Translations under genes and position numbers: made by a program
Notes under the pieces: generated by a model
The model's input: the letters and a program-made list of their open reading frames with translations, nothing else
What the model was told of the DNA's origin: nothing
The model's database searches: none
Shown here: piece after piece, positions 1 to 9,415 of the stretch
How the letters are laid out: each line of letters starts with the position of its first letter
How positions within the stretch are numbered: position 1 is the first letter of the stretch
Assembly (NCBI RefSeq): GCF_000819805.1
Contig: NZ_CDCE01000027.1
Location: 74,598-138,597 of the forward strand
DNA length: 64,000 nucleotides
DNA from: Aeromonas diversa CDC 2478-85
GTDB taxonomy: Bacteria; Pseudomonadota; Gammaproteobacteria; Enterobacterales; Aeromonadaceae
Reading direction: 5' to 3'

Positions 1-3000
1 CAGCAGGGTGAGCAGCAGGGCCGTCACCATACCGCCTATCATGGGGGCGGCGATGCGCTGCATCACCTCGGATCCGGTCCCTTCACTCCACATGATGGGG
101 AGCAGGCCGACGATGATGGTCACCACCGTCATCATCTTGGGGCGCAGGCGCAGGGCGGCCCCCTCGATGACGGCGTCGTGCAGACCGGCGCGATCGGGTC
201 GGCCGCGGGCACAGAGATCCTCCCAGGCGTGGTTGAGGTAGACCAGCATCAGCACCCCGGTCTCGACCGCCACCCCGGCCAGGGCGATAAAGCCCACCCC
301 GACCGCCACCGAGAGATTGAAGCCGAGCAACCAGATGGCCCAGACCCCGCCCACCACGGCGAGCGGTAATGAGCCCAGGATGATCAGCACCTCGCTCATG
401 CGGCGAAACGCCAGATAGAGCAGCAGCACTATGATGGCCAGGGTGAGCGGCACCACATAGGTGAGGCGTGCCTTGGCCCGCTCCATGTATTCATATTGGC
501 CGGACCAGGTCAGGGAGTAGCCGGGGGCGAGCCTGAGACCCTGCTCCACCCTGGCACGCGCCTCAGCCACGAAGGAGCCGATGTCGCGCCCGTCGATATC
601 CACATAGACCCAGCCGTTGAGGCGGGCGTTCTCGCTGCGCAGCATGGGGGCCTCGTCGGAGAGGTAGACCCGCGCCACATCGCCCAGCGCAATGCGCGCC
701 CCGTCGGCGGTCACCAGGGGCAGCAGGGCCAGGGCCTCGGGGGAGTCGCGATAGTCCTGGGGATAGCGCAGGTTGATGGGGTAACGCTCGCGCCCCTCTA
801 TGGTCTGGCCTATCTCCATGCCGCCGACGGCGGTGGCCAGCACCGCCTGCACATCGGCCACGTTGAGGCCGTAGCGGGCGGCGCGCACCCGATCGATATC
901 CACCTTGACGTAGCGTCCGCCGGCGACCCGCTCGGCATAGACCGACGAGAGACCCGGCACCGTCTTGAGGATCCCTTCGATATCGCGGCCGATGCGCTCT
1001 ATTACCTTGAGATCGGGCCCGGCTATCTTGATGCCGACCGGGGTCTTGATGCCGGTGGCCAGCATGTCGATGCGGGTCTTGATGGGCGGCACCCAGGCGT
1101 TGGTGAGACCGGGGAAGCGGATCAGGGAGTCGAGTTCCTCACGCAGCTTCTGTGGCGTCATACCGGGGCGCCACTGGTCGCGAGGCTTGAGCTGAATGCT
1201 GGTCTCGAACATCACCAGATCGGCCGGGTCGGTGGCGCTGTCGGCCCGCCCCGCCTTGCCGAACACGTTCTGCACCTCGGGCACGGTGCGAATGAGCTTG
1301 TCGGTCTGCTGCAGCAGCTCGCGCGCCTTGCCCACCGAGAGATTGGCGTAGGTGGTGGGCATGTACATCAGATCCCCCTCGTCGAGCTGGGGCACGAACT
1401 CCGACCCCAGGTGCTTGAGCGGGTAGAGCCCCCCCACGGTCACCAGCAGGGCCAGCGCCAGGGTGGTCTTGGGCCAGGCCAGCACCGTATTGAGCAGGGG
1501 GATGTAAGCGCGCGACAGGGTGCGGTTGAGTGGGTTGGCCTGCTCGGCCAGCACCCGGCCACGGATGAAGTACCCCATCAGCACGGGCACCAGGGTAATG
1601 GCCAGGGCCGAGGCCGCCGCCATGGCATAGGTCTTGGTGTAGGCGAGCGGGGCGAACATGCGCCCCTCCTGGGCCTCCAGGGTAAAGACCGGCAGGAAGC
1701 TCATGGTGATGATGAGCAGGGAGAAGAAGATGGCGGGCCCCACCTCTATGCTCGCCTGCTGAATCACCTGCCAGCGGTTCTGGTCGGTGAGGGTGGTGCG
1801 CTCCATGTGCTTGTGGACGTTCTCGATCATCACGATGGCGCCATCCACCATGGCGCCGATGGCGATGGCGATGCCGCCCAGCGACATGATGTTGGCGTTG
1901 ATCCCCTGCAGGTGCATAACGATGAAGGCGACCAGGATGGCGATGGGCAGGCTCACCACCACCACCAGAGAGGAGCGCAGGTGGAACAGGAAGGCGAGAC
2001 AAACCAGCACCACCACCACGAACTCCTCCACCAGCTTGCCGGAGAGGTTGTCGATGGCGCGCTGGATGAGATCCGAGCGGTCATAGACGGTGACCAGCTC
2101 CACCCCCTCGGGCAGGCTGGACTGCAAATCGGCCAGGCGGGCCTTGACCCCGTCTATGGTCTGCTGGGCGTTCTCGCCGTAGCGCATGACGATGATGCCG
2201 CCGACCACCTCCCCCTCGCCGTTGAGCTCGGCCACCCCGCGCCGCATCTGCGGGCCCGTGCCTATCTCGGCCACGTCCCCCAGGGTGAGGGGGGTGCCGC
2301 GCACCCGGGTGCCGAGCGGGATGAGGCGCAAGTCCTCCACCCCCTTGAGGTAGCCATTGGAGCGCACCATGTACTCGGCCTCGGCCATCTCGATGACCGA
2401 CGCCCCCGTCTCCTGGTTGCCCGCCTCGATGGCACTCTTGATAAGCGAGAGCGGCACCCCGTAGGCGCGCAGCTTGTCGGGGTCAACCCGCACCTGATAC
2501 TGCTTGACCATGCCCCCGACGGTCGCCACCTCGGAGACACCGGGCACCGTCTGCAGCTCATACTTGAGAAACCAGTTCTGCAGCGAGGTGAGCTGAGCCA
2601 GATCGTGCTTGCCGCTCTTGTCGACCAGGGCGTACTGATAGACCCAGCCCACCCCGGTGGCGTCGGGACCGAGCTCGGGCTTGGCCTCAGGAGGCAGGCG
2701 CGAGGCAACCTGGCTCAGGTACTCCAGCACCCGGGCGCGGGCCCAGTAGAGATCGGTCTTGTCGTCGAACAGCACATAGACGAAGGAGTCGCCAAAGAAG
2801 GAGTAGCCGCGCACCGTGGTGGCGCCGGGCACCGCCAGCAGCGCAGTGGTGAGGGGATAGGTGACCTGATCCTCGACCACCTGGGGCGCCTGCCCCGGGT
2901 AGCTGGTCTTGATGATCACCTGCACGTCCGAGAGATCCGGCAGAGCGTCGACCGGGGTCTGGCGTACCGACCAGATGCCCCAGGCGGTCACCAGCAGGGT

Positions 3001-3057
3001 CACCAGCAGCACCAGGAAGCGGTTGCCCAGCGACCAGCGAATGATGGCTGCGATCAT
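1..3057 (-). CDS. cusA: Copper/silver efflux RND permease CusA (3' end outside window)
   Basis: Inner-membrane proton-driven RND pump that exports Cu(I)/Ag(I) through the CusCBA complex. The frame reads 1019 codons without a stop from ATG at 3057 to the left edge; the family is about 1040-1050 residues, so roughly 20-25 C-terminal residues are missing. Heavy-metal RND features seen on translation include [14 protein letters not shown] near the N-terminus and the [18 protein letters not shown] segment of the fourth transmembrane helix. Three methionines in [17 protein letters not shown] and TRIDMLATG line up, from memory of E. coli CusA, with the metal-relay residues M573, M623 and M672, which favours monovalent copper/silver over zinc or cobalt. 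The start is two bases after the cusB stop, so translation is probably coupled. Confidence 0.93.
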   Translation of the reverse strand, partial: MIAAIIRWSLGNRFLVLLVTLLVTAWGIWSVRQTPVDALPDLSDVQVIIKTSYPGQAPQVVEDQVTYPLTTALLAVPGATTVRGYSFFGDSFVYVLFDDKTDLYWARARVLEYLSQVASRLPPEAKPELGPDATGVGWVYQYALVDKSGKHDLAQLTSLQNWFLKYELQTVPGVSEVATVGGMVKQYQVRVDPDKLRAYGVPLSLIKSAIEAGNQETGASVIEMAEAEYMVRSNGYLKGVEDLRLIPLGTRVRGTPLTLGDVAEIGTGPQMRRGVAELNGEGEVVGGIIVMRYGENAQQTIDGVKARLADLQSSLPEGVELVTVYDRSDLIQRAIDNLSGKLVEEFVVVVLVCLAFLFHLRSSLVVVVSLPIAILVAFIVMHLQGINANIMSLGGIAIAIGAMVDGAIVMIENVHKHMERTTLTDQNRWQVIQQASIEVGPAIFFSLLIITMSFLPVFTLEAQEGRMFAPLAYTKTYAMAAASALAITLVPVLMGYFIRGRVLAEQANPLNRTLSRAYIPLLNTVLAWPKTTLALALLVTVGGLYPLKHLGSEFVPQLDEGDLMYMPTTYANLSVGKARELLQQTDKLIRTVPEVQNVFGKAGRADSATDPADLVMFETSIQLKPRDQWRPGMTPQKLREELDSLIRFPGLTNAWVPPIKTRIDMLATGIKTPVGIKIAGPDLKVIERIGRDIEGILKTVPGLSSVYAERVAGGRYVKVDIDRVRAARYGLNVADVQAVLATAVGGMEIGQTIEGRERYPINLRYPQDYRDSPEALALLPLVTADGARIALGDVARVYLSDEAPMLRSENARLNGWVYVDIDGRDIGSFVAEARARVEQGLRLAPGYSLTWSGQYEYMERAKARLTYVVPLTLAIIVLLLYLAFRRMSEVLIILGSLPLAVVGGVWAIWLLGFNLSVAVGVGFIALAGVAVETGVLMLVYLNHAWEDLCARGRPDRAGLHDAVIEGAALRLRPKMMTVVTIIVGLLPIMWSEGTGSEVMQRIAAPMIGGMVTALLLTLL

Positions 3058-3059
3058 GC

Positions 3060-4529
3060 TCAGTGCCCCCCGTGCCCAGTGGTGGTGGTCGCGGCGCCGT
3101 CCATAACATGGATGGCGGTGATGAGGTAGTCATCCCCCTGCTGGCGCATCTCGAAGTGCAGGGCCCCGCCCACCTTGAGGGCGCTGGCATCGACACCGTC
3201 GCCCAGCGCGAACTCCATCTCCATGGCGGGCCACTGCCACTCGGGCACCGCCTCATGAGAGAGCGTCACCCGCCCCTCACTCAGGGCGGTCACCGTGCCC
3301 TGGCTCCAGACCGACTCGGGACGAAACGCCGTCATGCGCTGGAAGTCCGAGCCCAGGCTCGACTCCGAGTCGATGAGGAACTGGGCCGAGCTGACCACCT
3401 TGTCCCCTGCCTCGACCCCCTCGAGGATCGCCTGACGCTCGCCGTCGCGCTCACCGAGGCGCACCGCCACCGATTTGAAACGGCCGTCGCCGAGGGCCAG
3501 CACCACCCGGTCCTGGCGACCGGTGCGGATCACCGCCTCGGCCGGCACCTGCAACACGGGGGCGCGGGCCTGCTCGATGCGAACGGCCGCAAACATGTTG
3601 GGCCTGAGGAAGCCATCCGGGTTGGCAAAGCGCAGGCGCACCTTGAGGGTGCGGGTGGCCGCATCCAGGGTGGGATAGACGTAATCGACCCGCCCCTGCC
3701 AGCTGCGCCCGGGGGCATAGTCCAGGGTCATGGTGGCCGGCATGCCCGGCTGCACGGCGGCGGCCTGGCGCTCGAACAGCTCGGCGCTCACCCATACCCG
3801 ATCGAGGGCGGCCAGGGAGAAGAGAGGGTTGGCCGGGTCGACGTATTGACCCTCACGCACCTTGAGATCGACCAGGTAGCCGCTGCGCGGCGCCGGCACC
3901 CGTATGGTCTCCTGGACCCGGCGGCTCTGGCGCACCTGATCTATCTGGCTTTGGGGCACCTCGAGGGCGCGCAGCTTGCCCTCGGCAGCCTTGATAATCA
4001 GCGGGTTGCCGCTGCCCAGCGCCAGAAGAAACTCCTTCTGGGCGTTGACCAGATCCGGCGAGTAGAGGTCGAACAGGGGCTCGCCGGCGCGCACCGTCTG
4101 CCCCTCACTCTTGACGTAGAGACGGCGGATCCAGCCGCTCAGGCGGGCGGTCACCGTCTCGAGGCGCTCCTCGTCATAGCCCACATATCCCACCGTATCG
4201 ATGCGCTGCAACCAGGGGGCCCGGGTCACCTCGGCCAGGCGCACCCCCATGTTCTGCTGGATCTCGGGGGCTATGGTGACGGTGCCGGGGGAGCCGTCCT
4301 GTTTCTCTTCATAGACGGGAATGAAGTCCATTCCCATGGAGTCCTTGGCGGGGCCCGGGCGCTTGTCGGCCGGGTCCATGGGGTTGACCCAGTAGAGGGG
4401 CTGCTTCTCGGCGCTGGCCGGGGCGGCGTGATGACTCGCCAGCCAGTAGCCGGCGGCGGCGCTGCCGGCCAGGGCGGCCAGCAGCAAGATCCCCTTCAAG
4501 GGGCGCTGGGATGAGGTGTTGGATTCCAT
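3060..4529 (-). CDS. cusB: CusB-type periplasmic adaptor fused to a C-terminal CusF-like domain
   Basis: Membrane-fusion protein linking CusA to the outer-membrane channel. I chose ATG 4529 (489 aa) because GAGAG lies just upstream; the in-frame ATG ten codons earlier has no site. From the N-terminus: a membrane anchor (about residues 10-30), a heavy-metal-binding segment [14 protein letters not shown] followed by [12 protein letters not shown] (about 45-75), the lipoyl/barrel-sandwich and beta-barrel domains (about 110-390), and a final 85 residues ending in His-Gly-Gly-His. The tail contains [11 protein letters not shown], matching the WPAM metal site of the copper chaperone CusF, so chaperone and adaptor are one polypeptide; this explains why it exceeds E. 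coli CusB (about 407 aa). No cusC is in the window. Confidence 0.92.
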   Translation of the reverse strand: MESNTSSQRPLKGILLLAALAGSAAAGYWLASHHAAPASAEKQPLYWVNPMDPADKRPGPAKDSMGMDFIPVYEEKQDGSPGTVTIAPEIQQNMGVRLAEVTRAPWLQRIDTVGYVGYDEERLETVTARLSGWIRRLYVKSEGQTVRAGEPLFDLYSPDLVNAQKEFLLALGSGNPLIIKAAEGKLRALEVPQSQIDQVRQSRRVQETIRVPAPRSGYLVDLKVREGQYVDPANPLFSLAALDRVWVSAELFERQAAAVQPGMPATMTLDYAPGRSWQGRVDYVYPTLDAATRTLKVRLRFANPDGFLRPNMFAAVRIEQARAPVLQVPAEAVIRTGRQDRVVLALGDGRFKSVAVRLGERDGERQAILEGVEAGDKVVSSAQFLIDSESSLGSDFQRMTAFRPESVWSQGTVTALSEGRVTLSHEAVPEWQWPAMEMEFALGDGVDASALKVGGALHFEMRQQGDDYLITAIHVMDGAATTTTGHGGH

Positions 4530-4598
4530 GATCACTCTCTTGCACGAAAACGAAGACACGCCGGCACGAGGCCGGCCGCTGAAACGGCAAGGGAAAAA

Positions 4599-4970
4599 TC
4601 AATGGCGCAGGACGCAGAGCTCCAGGTGTCGCCTTGGCCAGGAGGGCGGCGGGGCCCCCCGTTCACGGCCGACCCGCCAGCCCGAGCGGGCGGCCAGCAG
4701 CAGGGGGGGGGCAAACAGGCTGAGGCAGAGCAGCAGTGGCAGCAGCAGCCAGGGCAGGCCGGCCGCCAGCTGGGCCAGAGAGCCGGCGAGGCCAGAAGGC
4801 ATGGGGCAGTCGCTGCTGGGCTGGCTCTCTTCGGCGTGGCAGCTGAGGGCCATCTGGTCCACAGCGGCGCTGGCCTGGTGGGCGGCGAGGCAGAAGGTCA
4901 GATTGCAGGCGAGCAGCAGCACCAGCATCAGCCGGGCTATCAGGCTCGTGGGCAATCTGTTTGCAAGCAT
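4599..4970 (-). CDS. Small copper-operon membrane protein of unknown function
   Basis: I do not recognise the family. 123 residues from ATG 4970: an N-terminal hydrophobic segment (about residues 10-30) that looks like a signal peptide or anchor, a short periplasmic stretch with metal-type ligands (MALSCHAEE, then DCPMPSG), and a strongly hydrophobic Leu/Pro helix (about 65-90) before a basic tail containing a late Cys and His. ATG 4970 is preferred because GGGAG precedes it and because the CueR-type promoter would start transcription near 5001, which excludes the upstream ATGs. It is the first gene of the transcript leading into cusB. A run of nine C (coding strand) within the second helix is a slippage-prone site, so the C-terminal frame depends on that run being read correctly. 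Confidence 0.7.
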   Translation of the reverse strand: MLANRLPTSLIARLMLVLLLACNLTFCLAAHQASAAVDQMALSCHAEESQPSSDCPMPSGLAGSLAQLAAGLPWLLLPLLLCLSLFAPPLLLAARSGWRVGRERGAPPPSWPRRHLELCVLRH

Positions 4971-5007
4971 GGGCTCTCCCTCTGGCCACACAGTGGCGCT
5001 CTTCATC

Positions 5008-5038
5008 ACCCTAAACCCTGCCATGATGGGAAGGTCAA
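5008..5038 (-). promoter_or_regulatory. CueR-type (MerR-family) promoter of the cus genes
   Basis: On the minus strand TTGACC (5033-5038) is followed by a 19-base spacer and TAGGGT (5008-5013). The spacer carries the dyad ACCTTCCC...GGCAGGGT (6 of 8 arm bases pair). A 19-bp spacer with a dyad between -35 and -10 is the hallmark of MerR-family promoters, and the left arm matches the CueR operator of copA. No cueR gene lies in the window, so the regulator must be encoded elsewhere. Confidence 0.82.
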
Positions 5039-5056
5039 GGCGCCAGCCCCAACGAA

Positions 5057-5081
5057 AGAGGGGAGCCGCTGGCTCCCCTCT
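5057..5081 (-). terminator. Rho-independent terminator of ilvC
   Basis: Perfect 11-bp stem (AGAGGGGAGCC / GGCTCCCCTCT) with a three-base loop, 15 bases after the ilvC stop and followed on the minus strand by TTTCGTT. It separates ilvC from the cus promoter. Confidence 0.85.
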
Positions 5082-5096
5082 CTGACATCCCCTGGC

Positions 5097-6575
5097 TTAG
5101 CCGCCGACGGCGATGCGTTTCATGTCCTTCATGTAACCGCGCAGCACCTGGCCGATGGCCTCGATGGGGTGGTTGCGGATCGCCTCGTTGGCGCGGATCA
5201 GGGCGGCGTTGTCCACCTCGTTACCCGCCAGCAGCTGGCCCAGATCGCCCGCCTTGAGGGTCGGCATGAAGTGCTCGCGCAGCAGCGGTACGGCGGCGTT
5301 GGCGAACAGGTAGTTACCGTATTCGGCGGTGTCGGAGATGACTACGTTCATCTCGTACAGGCGCTTGCGGGCGACCGTGTTGGCGATGAGCGGCAGCTCG
5401 TGCAGGGACTCGTAGTAGGCGGACTCTTCGTAGATGCCGGAGGCCACCATGGTTTCGAACGCCAGCTCGACCCCGGCCTTGACCATGGCCACCATGACCA
5501 GCCCCTTGTCGAAGTACTCCTGCTCGGCGATCTTGCCGTCAAACGCCGGGGCGTTTTCGAAGGCGGACTTGCCGGTCTCTTCGCGCCAGGTCAGCAGCTT
5601 GATGTCGTCTTCGGCCCAGTCGGCCATCATGCCACGGGAGAAGTCGCCGGCGATGATGTCATCCATGTGCTTCTCGAACAGGGGGCGCATCAGCACCTTG
5701 AGCTGCTCGGAGAGCTCGAAGGCACGCAGTTTGGCCGGGTTGGACAGGCGGTCCATCATCAGGCTGATGCCACCCTGCTTGAGGGCCTCGGTGATGGTCT
5801 CCCAGCCGAACTGGATCAGCTTGCCGGCGTAACCGGCGTCGGTGCCTTCGGCCACCAGCTTGTCGTAGCAGAGCAGGGAGCCGGCCTGCAGCATGCCGCA
5901 CAGGATGGTCTGCTCGCCCATCAGATCGGATTTCACCTCGGCCACGAAGGAGGACTCCAGCACCCCGGCACGGTCGCCGCCGGTGGCGGAGGCCCACGCC
6001 TTGGCAATGGCCATGCCCTCGCCCTTGGGATCGTTCTCCGGGTGAACGGCGATCAGGGTCGGCACGCCGAAGCCACGCTTGTACTCCTCACGCACCTCGG
6101 TACCCGGGCACTTCGGCGCCACCATGACGACCGTGATGTCGGCGCGGATCTGCTGGCCTTCCTCGACCACGTTGAAGCCGTGGGAGTAGCCCAGGGCGGC
6201 GCCCTGCTTCATCAGCGGCATCACGGTCTTGACTACGTCGGAGTGCTGCTTGTCCGGGGTCAGGTTCAGCACCAGATCGGCGGTGGGGATCAGATCTTCA
6301 TAGGTGCCGACCACGAAGCCGTTCTCGGTGGCCTTCTTCCAGGAGGCGCGTTTCTCTTCGATGGCGGCCTTGCGCAGGGCATAAGCGATATCCAGGCCGG
6401 AGTCGCGCATGTTGAGACCCTGGTTCAGACCCTGGGCACCACAGCCGACGATCACCACCTTCTTGCCCTTAAGCACGGCGCAGCCGTCACTGAATTCATC
6501 GCGCTTCATGAAACGGCATTTGCCCAGTTGGGCGAGCTGCTGGCGCAGGTTCAGGGTATTGAAGTAGTTGGCCAT
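5097..6575 (-). CDS. ilvC: Ketol-acid reductoisomerase (class II)
   Basis: Second enzyme of valine/isoleucine synthesis: Mg- and NADPH-dependent isomeroreduction of acetolactate or acetohydroxybutyrate in the cytoplasm. 492 aa, against 491 for E. coli, so it is the long class II form with the duplicated C-terminal knotted domain. The Rossmann motif [12 protein letters not shown] lies near residues 42-53, followed by the conserved [13 protein letters not shown] and [13 protein letters not shown] segments. It is divergent from ilvY, its usual activator gene, across 121 bp that contain tandem candidate IlvY sites and a promoter with a good -10 (TATAGT, 6630-6635) but a poor -35 (TTACGG, 6653-6658), as expected for an activator-dependent promoter. 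Confidence 0.97.
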   Translation of the reverse strand: MANYFNTLNLRQQLAQLGKCRFMKRDEFSDGCAVLKGKKVVIVGCGAQGLNQGLNMRDSGLDIAYALRKAAIEEKRASWKKATENGFVVGTYEDLIPTADLVLNLTPDKQHSDVVKTVMPLMKQGAALGYSHGFNVVEEGQQIRADITVVMVAPKCPGTEVREEYKRGFGVPTLIAVHPENDPKGEGMAIAKAWASATGGDRAGVLESSFVAEVKSDLMGEQTILCGMLQAGSLLCYDKLVAEGTDAGYAGKLIQFGWETITEALKQGGISLMMDRLSNPAKLRAFELSEQLKVLMRPLFEKHMDDIIAGDFSRGMMADWAEDDIKLLTWREETGKSAFENAPAFDGKIAEQEYFDKGLVMVAMVKAGVELAFETMVASGIYEESAYYESLHELPLIANTVARKRLYEMNVVISDTAEYGNYLFANAAVPLLREHFMPTLKAGDLGQLLAGNEVDNAALIRANEAIRNHPIEAIGQVLRGYMKDMKRIAVGG

Positions 6576-6649
6576 GGTGGTTGCTCCGTCCGGTTGATTC
6601 CATGCCGCGATGCGGCTCGAGTTCGAACCACTATAGCGTGGGACAGGTG

Positions 6650-6697
6650 TTGCCGTAACTGATATATTTGAAACATCATGTTGCGGATAATGAAATA
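6650..6697. promoter_or_regulatory. Tandem candidate IlvY operators in the ilvC-ilvY intergenic region
   Basis: Two related 17-mers, TTGCCGTAACTGATATA (6650-6666) and TTGCGGATAATGAAATA (6681-6697), agree at 13 of 17 positions and start 31 bp apart, three helical turns, so they lie on the same DNA face. The first overlaps the weak -35 of the ilvC promoter and the second abuts the ilvY start. That layout suits activation of ilvC and self-repression of ilvY by tandem tetramer-bound sites. Confidence 0.6.
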
Positions 6698-7581
6698 TGG
6701 AACTGCGTCACCTGGAGCTGTTTCTCCACCTCGCCGACAGCCTTCACTTCGGCAAAACCGCCGATGCCATGGCGGTCAGCCCCTCCACCTTAAGCCGTGC
6801 CATCCAGCGCCTGGAGCAAGAGACCGGCTGCGCCCTGTTCGAGCGGGACAACCGCAGCGTGCGTCTCACCCCGGCCGGGGAGAGGCTGCGCGAGTTTGGC
6901 GGCGGCCTGGTGCAGGAGTGGCGCCACCTGCGCCAGGAGCTGCGCCGCAGCGACGAGCCCCTGCAGGGGCGGCTGCGGGTCTTCTGCTCGGTCACTGCCA
7001 GCTACTTCCTGCTGCCCGAGGTGCTCGAGCGCTTTCGCCGCCGCCACCCGCGCCTCGAGATCAAGCTCGAGACCGGCGATCCGGCCCTGGCGGTGGACAA
7101 GCTGCTGGGGGACGAGGCGGATCTCGCCATCGCCGCCCGCCCCGACGCCCTGCCCGCCAAGCTGGAGTTTGCCAGCCTGCGCCAGGTGCCCCTGGTGTTC
7201 ATCGCCCCCAGGAGCGGCCCCCAGCTGGCCCAGTGGTTCCCGGGTGGCGAGCCGGACTGGGAGCGGCTGCCGGTGATCCTCTCGGAGCAGGGGCTAGCCC
7301 GCAAACGCAGCGATCAGTGGTTTCGCAACAAGGGGATCGCCCCCAACCTCTACGCCGAGGTGGCTGGCAACGAGGGGATCGTTGCCATGGTGGCGCTCGG
7401 CTGCGGGGTCGGATTGGTGCCCGATGCGGTGATCGACCATAGCCCCATGGGGGAGAAGGTGCGCATCGTCGATCTCGCCCCCCCCTTCAAGCCCTTCGAT
7501 GTGGGCGTGGCCGTGCTCAAGAAGCGGCTCGAGGATCCATTGGTACGCGCCTTCTGGGACACGGCCCGCGGCGGCCGCTAG
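6697..7581 (+). CDS. ilvY: LysR-family activator of ilvC
   Basis: Transcriptional regulator that induces ilvC in response to acetolactate/acetohydroxybutyrate. 294 aa (E. coli 297). The N-terminal winged helix-turn-helix is clear ([20 protein letters not shown], residues about 20-39), followed by the effector-binding fold. Start ATG 6697 gives [20 protein letters not shown], the canonical IlvY beginning. The assignment rests on divergence from ilvC as well as on sequence. Its stop overlaps by three bases the stop of the convergent gene at 7578, so there is no terminator between them. Confidence 0.93.
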   Translation: MELRHLELFLHLADSLHFGKTADAMAVSPSTLSRAIQRLEQETGCALFERDNRSVRLTPAGERLREFGGGLVQEWRHLRQELRRSDEPLQGRLRVFCSVTASYFLLPEVLERFRRRHPRLEIKLETGDPALAVDKLLGDEADLAIAARPDALPAKLEFASLRQVPLVFIAPRSGPQLAQWFPGGEPDWERLPVILSEQGLARKRSDQWFRNKGIAPNLYAEVAGNEGIVAMVALGCGVGLVPDAVIDHSPMGEKVRIVDLAPPFKPFDVGVAVLKKRLEDPLVRAFWDTARGGR

Positions 7582-8423
7582 GGACGCGGGAAGGTCAGGG
7601 CCGGATCGGCCAGCATCAGGCGGCTGCGTTCGGGAAGATCGGGGTTTTGCAGATCCAGTACCGTCCGCCGCTCCAGCCCCAGGCGGCGTATGGTGCCGTC
7701 AAACCCCTGCTCAAACAGCCGGTCATAGGCGCCGTTGGCCCGTGCCCGCAGCAATCCGGCCTCGATGCGGCGGGCCAGATCCGGCCGTCTGGGCGACACG
7801 AAGAACATCAGTGCCAGGGGATAGCGAAACACCAGGTGAGGCTCGATGGCGAGATCCGGGTTGGCCTTCTGCTCATCCTCCACCTCGATCACCGAGCGCA
7901 GAAAGCAGTCGAAGCGCCCCTTGCGCAGCATTCGAAACAACCCCTCATAGCGAAAACCCAACTCGACTCTCAGCCCATTGGCCTGGAGCAGCCTGGTGTC
8001 GGGCCAGGATTGGTGCTGCCCGATCAGCAAGCCGCTGCTCTGCCAGCGCGCCAGGCTGTCGATCGCGGCGAAGCGGCCCTCCTCGCCGGGGCGGATCAGG
8101 CAGACGCGCCACCCCAACAACCCCCTGGCGAGCGGCACATAGACGCCGATCAGGGTGCGCTCGCGCTCTTTATCGGGGGCAAACACAGCCACATCCATCT
8201 GCCCCGACTGCAGCTCCCGCACCGCCCGTCCCTGTTCCATCTCCACGCTGGATTTCAGGGTATAGGGACCGTATTCATCGCTGGTGAGATCGAGCGCCAG
8301 ACGCAGCAGGCCGGCCACGGCGGGATTGGGGTGATCGAGCAGGCGATTCCAGACCACCAGCGGCTCGGCGGCTGTCCACGGCACACAGCAAAACAGGAAG
8401 AGGCACAGGGCCAGTCGCCGCAT
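7578..8423 (-). CDS. Periplasmic solute-binding-protein-like protein (SBP family 3 fold)
   Basis: 281 aa from ATG 8423 (GGAG seven bases upstream; the GTG one codon earlier is less likely). A signal peptide ends near AEPLVVW. The rest resembles periplasmic amino-acid-binding folds: a variable substrate-type lobe, GQMDVAVFAPDKERER, then GRFDCFLRSVIEVEDE and a basic C-terminal half. No permease or ATPase gene is adjacent, so it is an orphan binding protein, perhaps a sensor or scavenger. It shares domain order and a C-terminal signature (LDLQNPDLPERSR) with the gene at 31522-32376 (LDLVNPDLTPALK), so the two look like diverged paralogues. Ligand unknown. Confidence 0.75.
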   Translation of the reverse strand: MRRLALCLFLFCCVPWTAAEPLVVWNRLLDHPNPAVAGLLRLALDLTSDEYGPYTLKSSVEMEQGRAVRELQSGQMDVAVFAPDKERERTLIGVYVPLARGLLGWRVCLIRPGEEGRFAAIDSLARWQSSGLLIGQHQSWPDTRLLQANGLRVELGFRYEGLFRMLRKGRFDCFLRSVIEVEDEQKANPDLAIEPHLVFRYPLALMFFVSPRRPDLARRIEAGLLRARANGAYDRLFEQGFDGTIRRLGLERRTVLDLQNPDLPERSRLMLADPALTFPRP

Positions 8424-8495
8424 CACATGACTCCAGCAGGAACATCCCTCTCAACTATAACGCGCCCCTTGGCACGGCAAACCCGATTGGGCCAG

Positions 8496-8509
8496 TGTCA
8501 GATCTGACA
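8496..8509. promoter_or_regulatory. Perfect 14-bp palindrome, candidate operator
   Basis: TGTCAGATCTGACA reads the same on both strands. It lies 73 bp upstream of the binding-protein-like gene (minus) and 64 bp upstream of the small ORF (plus), where a dimeric repressor could control either. Regulator unknown. Confidence 0.45.
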
Positions 8510-8572
8510 ATGGGCAGACGACCAGGGAGCCGGAAGACTATGCTATTTACTCGTTACTCAGGAAAAATGGTC

Positions 8573-8773
8573 ATGGATACGCGCTTTATCGAGATCGGCA
8601 GCCCTGTGTTGTTTGAGGAGTATCTTCGCAGCATGGGCGTCACTCACCCCCATCTGGGACAAGAGGGGGAGATCTACCTGCAGGAGCGCCACCTGGCCGC
8701 CATACGGCGGGTTCAGGGGGAGTTGCGCTACTACCTCAGGGCCAGCGCCCTCACCGACGGGCAGAAAGAGTGA
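8573..8773 (+). CDS. Small hypothetical protein
   Basis: 66 aa if started at ATG 8573 (AGGA nine bases upstream); ATG 8567 is also possible but its spacing is only about four bases. No signal peptide or membrane segment. The sequence is a compact, probably helical soluble domain with charged residues (IYLQERHLAAIRRVQGELRY). I do not recognise it. It is supported as a gene by a ribosome binding site, an upstream palindrome and a strong terminator that begins inside its stop codon. Confidence 0.6.
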   Translation: MDTRFIEIGSPVLFEEYLRSMGVTHPHLGQEGEIYLQERHLAAIRRVQGELRYYLRASALTDGQKE

Positions 8774-8795
8774 AGGCGGGCCAATGGCCCGCCTT
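8773..8795. terminator. Bidirectional terminator between convergent small genes
   Basis: AAGGCGGGCC / GGCCCGCCTT, a 10-bp stem with loop AAT. It starts at the last base of the plus-strand stop and ends three bases before the minus-strand stop at 8798. Serves both flanking genes. Confidence 0.75.
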
Positions 8796-8797
8796 CG

Positions 8798-8983
8798 TTA
8801 CTGATCCCTGTCGTCCTCATCCTCGTCGAAATCGCTGATCTCGACCCAGAGTCCCAGCCCTATCATCACCAGGGCACCAAACCAGGTACCGGCATTGCCA
8901 ATGGGCGTACCCAGCGCCAACATTGAGAAGGCCAAAAACCCCATGGCGGCGTAGACCTTCAGTCTGTCGTATGACTGGATCAT
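8798..8983 (-). CDS. Small inner-membrane protein with acidic tail
   Basis: 61 aa from ATG 8983, which has a near-perfect AAGGAGG seven bases upstream; the GTG two codons earlier overlaps that site and is rejected. One or two hydrophobic segments (about residues 10-28 and 32-48, MGFLAFSMLALGTPIGNAG and WFGALVMIGLGLWVE) precede an Asp/Glu-rich C-terminus ending in DEDEDDRDQ. Family not recognised. The strong Shine-Dalgarno sequence argues that it is really expressed. Confidence 0.65.
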   Translation of the reverse strand: MIQSYDRLKVYAAMGFLAFSMLALGTPIGNAGTWFGALVMIGLGLWVEISDFDEDEDDRDQ

Positions 8984-9094
8984 ATTCACACCTCCTTGTT
9001 GAATATGGGTCTTTTTTTATATTACCCATGATAGGCAGAGTGGAAAGCAAGACGAAACAATTTGGTTACATCTTCTGTTCTACGCCGACCCGGT

Positions 9095-9122
9095 TTGATT
9101 ATTTTTTGTCCGAGAGTATTAT
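9095..9122 (+). promoter_or_regulatory. Predicted sigma-70 promoter of tusA
   Basis: TTGATT (9095-9100), a 16-bp spacer and TATTAT (9117-9122), 32 bp before the tusA start. The region just upstream is AT-rich compared with its surroundings and holds an ATGGGT...ACCCAT dyad near 9006-9029. Confidence 0.6.
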
Positions 9123-9154
9123 TGGCAGCCGAATTGGTTAGGGGTTTCAAGTTA

Positions 9155-9400
9155 ATGAGTGATTTATTCTGCAAGGCAACCCATGAACTGGATGCAATTG
9201 GACTCCGTTGTCCCGAGCCGGTGATGATGGTGCGCAAGGTGGTACGCAACATGGCCGACGGTGAGACCCTGCTGGTTCGCGCCGACGATCCCTCCACCAC
9301 CCGCGACATCCCGAGCTTCTGCCGTTTCATGGACCACACTCTGGTGGCCAGCGAGATAGAGGCCGCCCCCTACCGCTATCTGATCCGCAAGGGTCTGTAA
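9155..9400 (+). CDS. tusA: Sulfur carrier protein TusA
   Basis: Cytoplasmic persulfide carrier that takes sulfur from IscS and passes it to the TusBCD relay for 2-thiouridine formation in tRNA wobble positions, also feeding molybdenum-cofactor sulfur. 81 aa, identical in length to E. coli TusA when started at ATG 9155 rather than at the upstream in-frame ATG. The active cysteine is Cys19 in [17 protein letters not shown], and the C-terminal PYRYLIRKG is typical. A RidA-family gene follows 15 bases downstream, probably on the same transcript. Confidence 0.96.
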   Translation: MSDLFCKATHELDAIGLRCPEPVMMVRKVVRNMADGETLLVRADDPSTTRDIPSFCRFMDHTLVASEIEAAPYRYLIRKGL

Positions 9401-9415
9401 TCGCAAGGAATCTTC

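Noticed and set aside
496-3129. Plus-strand open frame of 877 codons
   Set aside because: Antisense to cusA; His/Gly/Gln-rich composition is typical of reverse-frame translation of GC-rich genes, with no recognisable domain.
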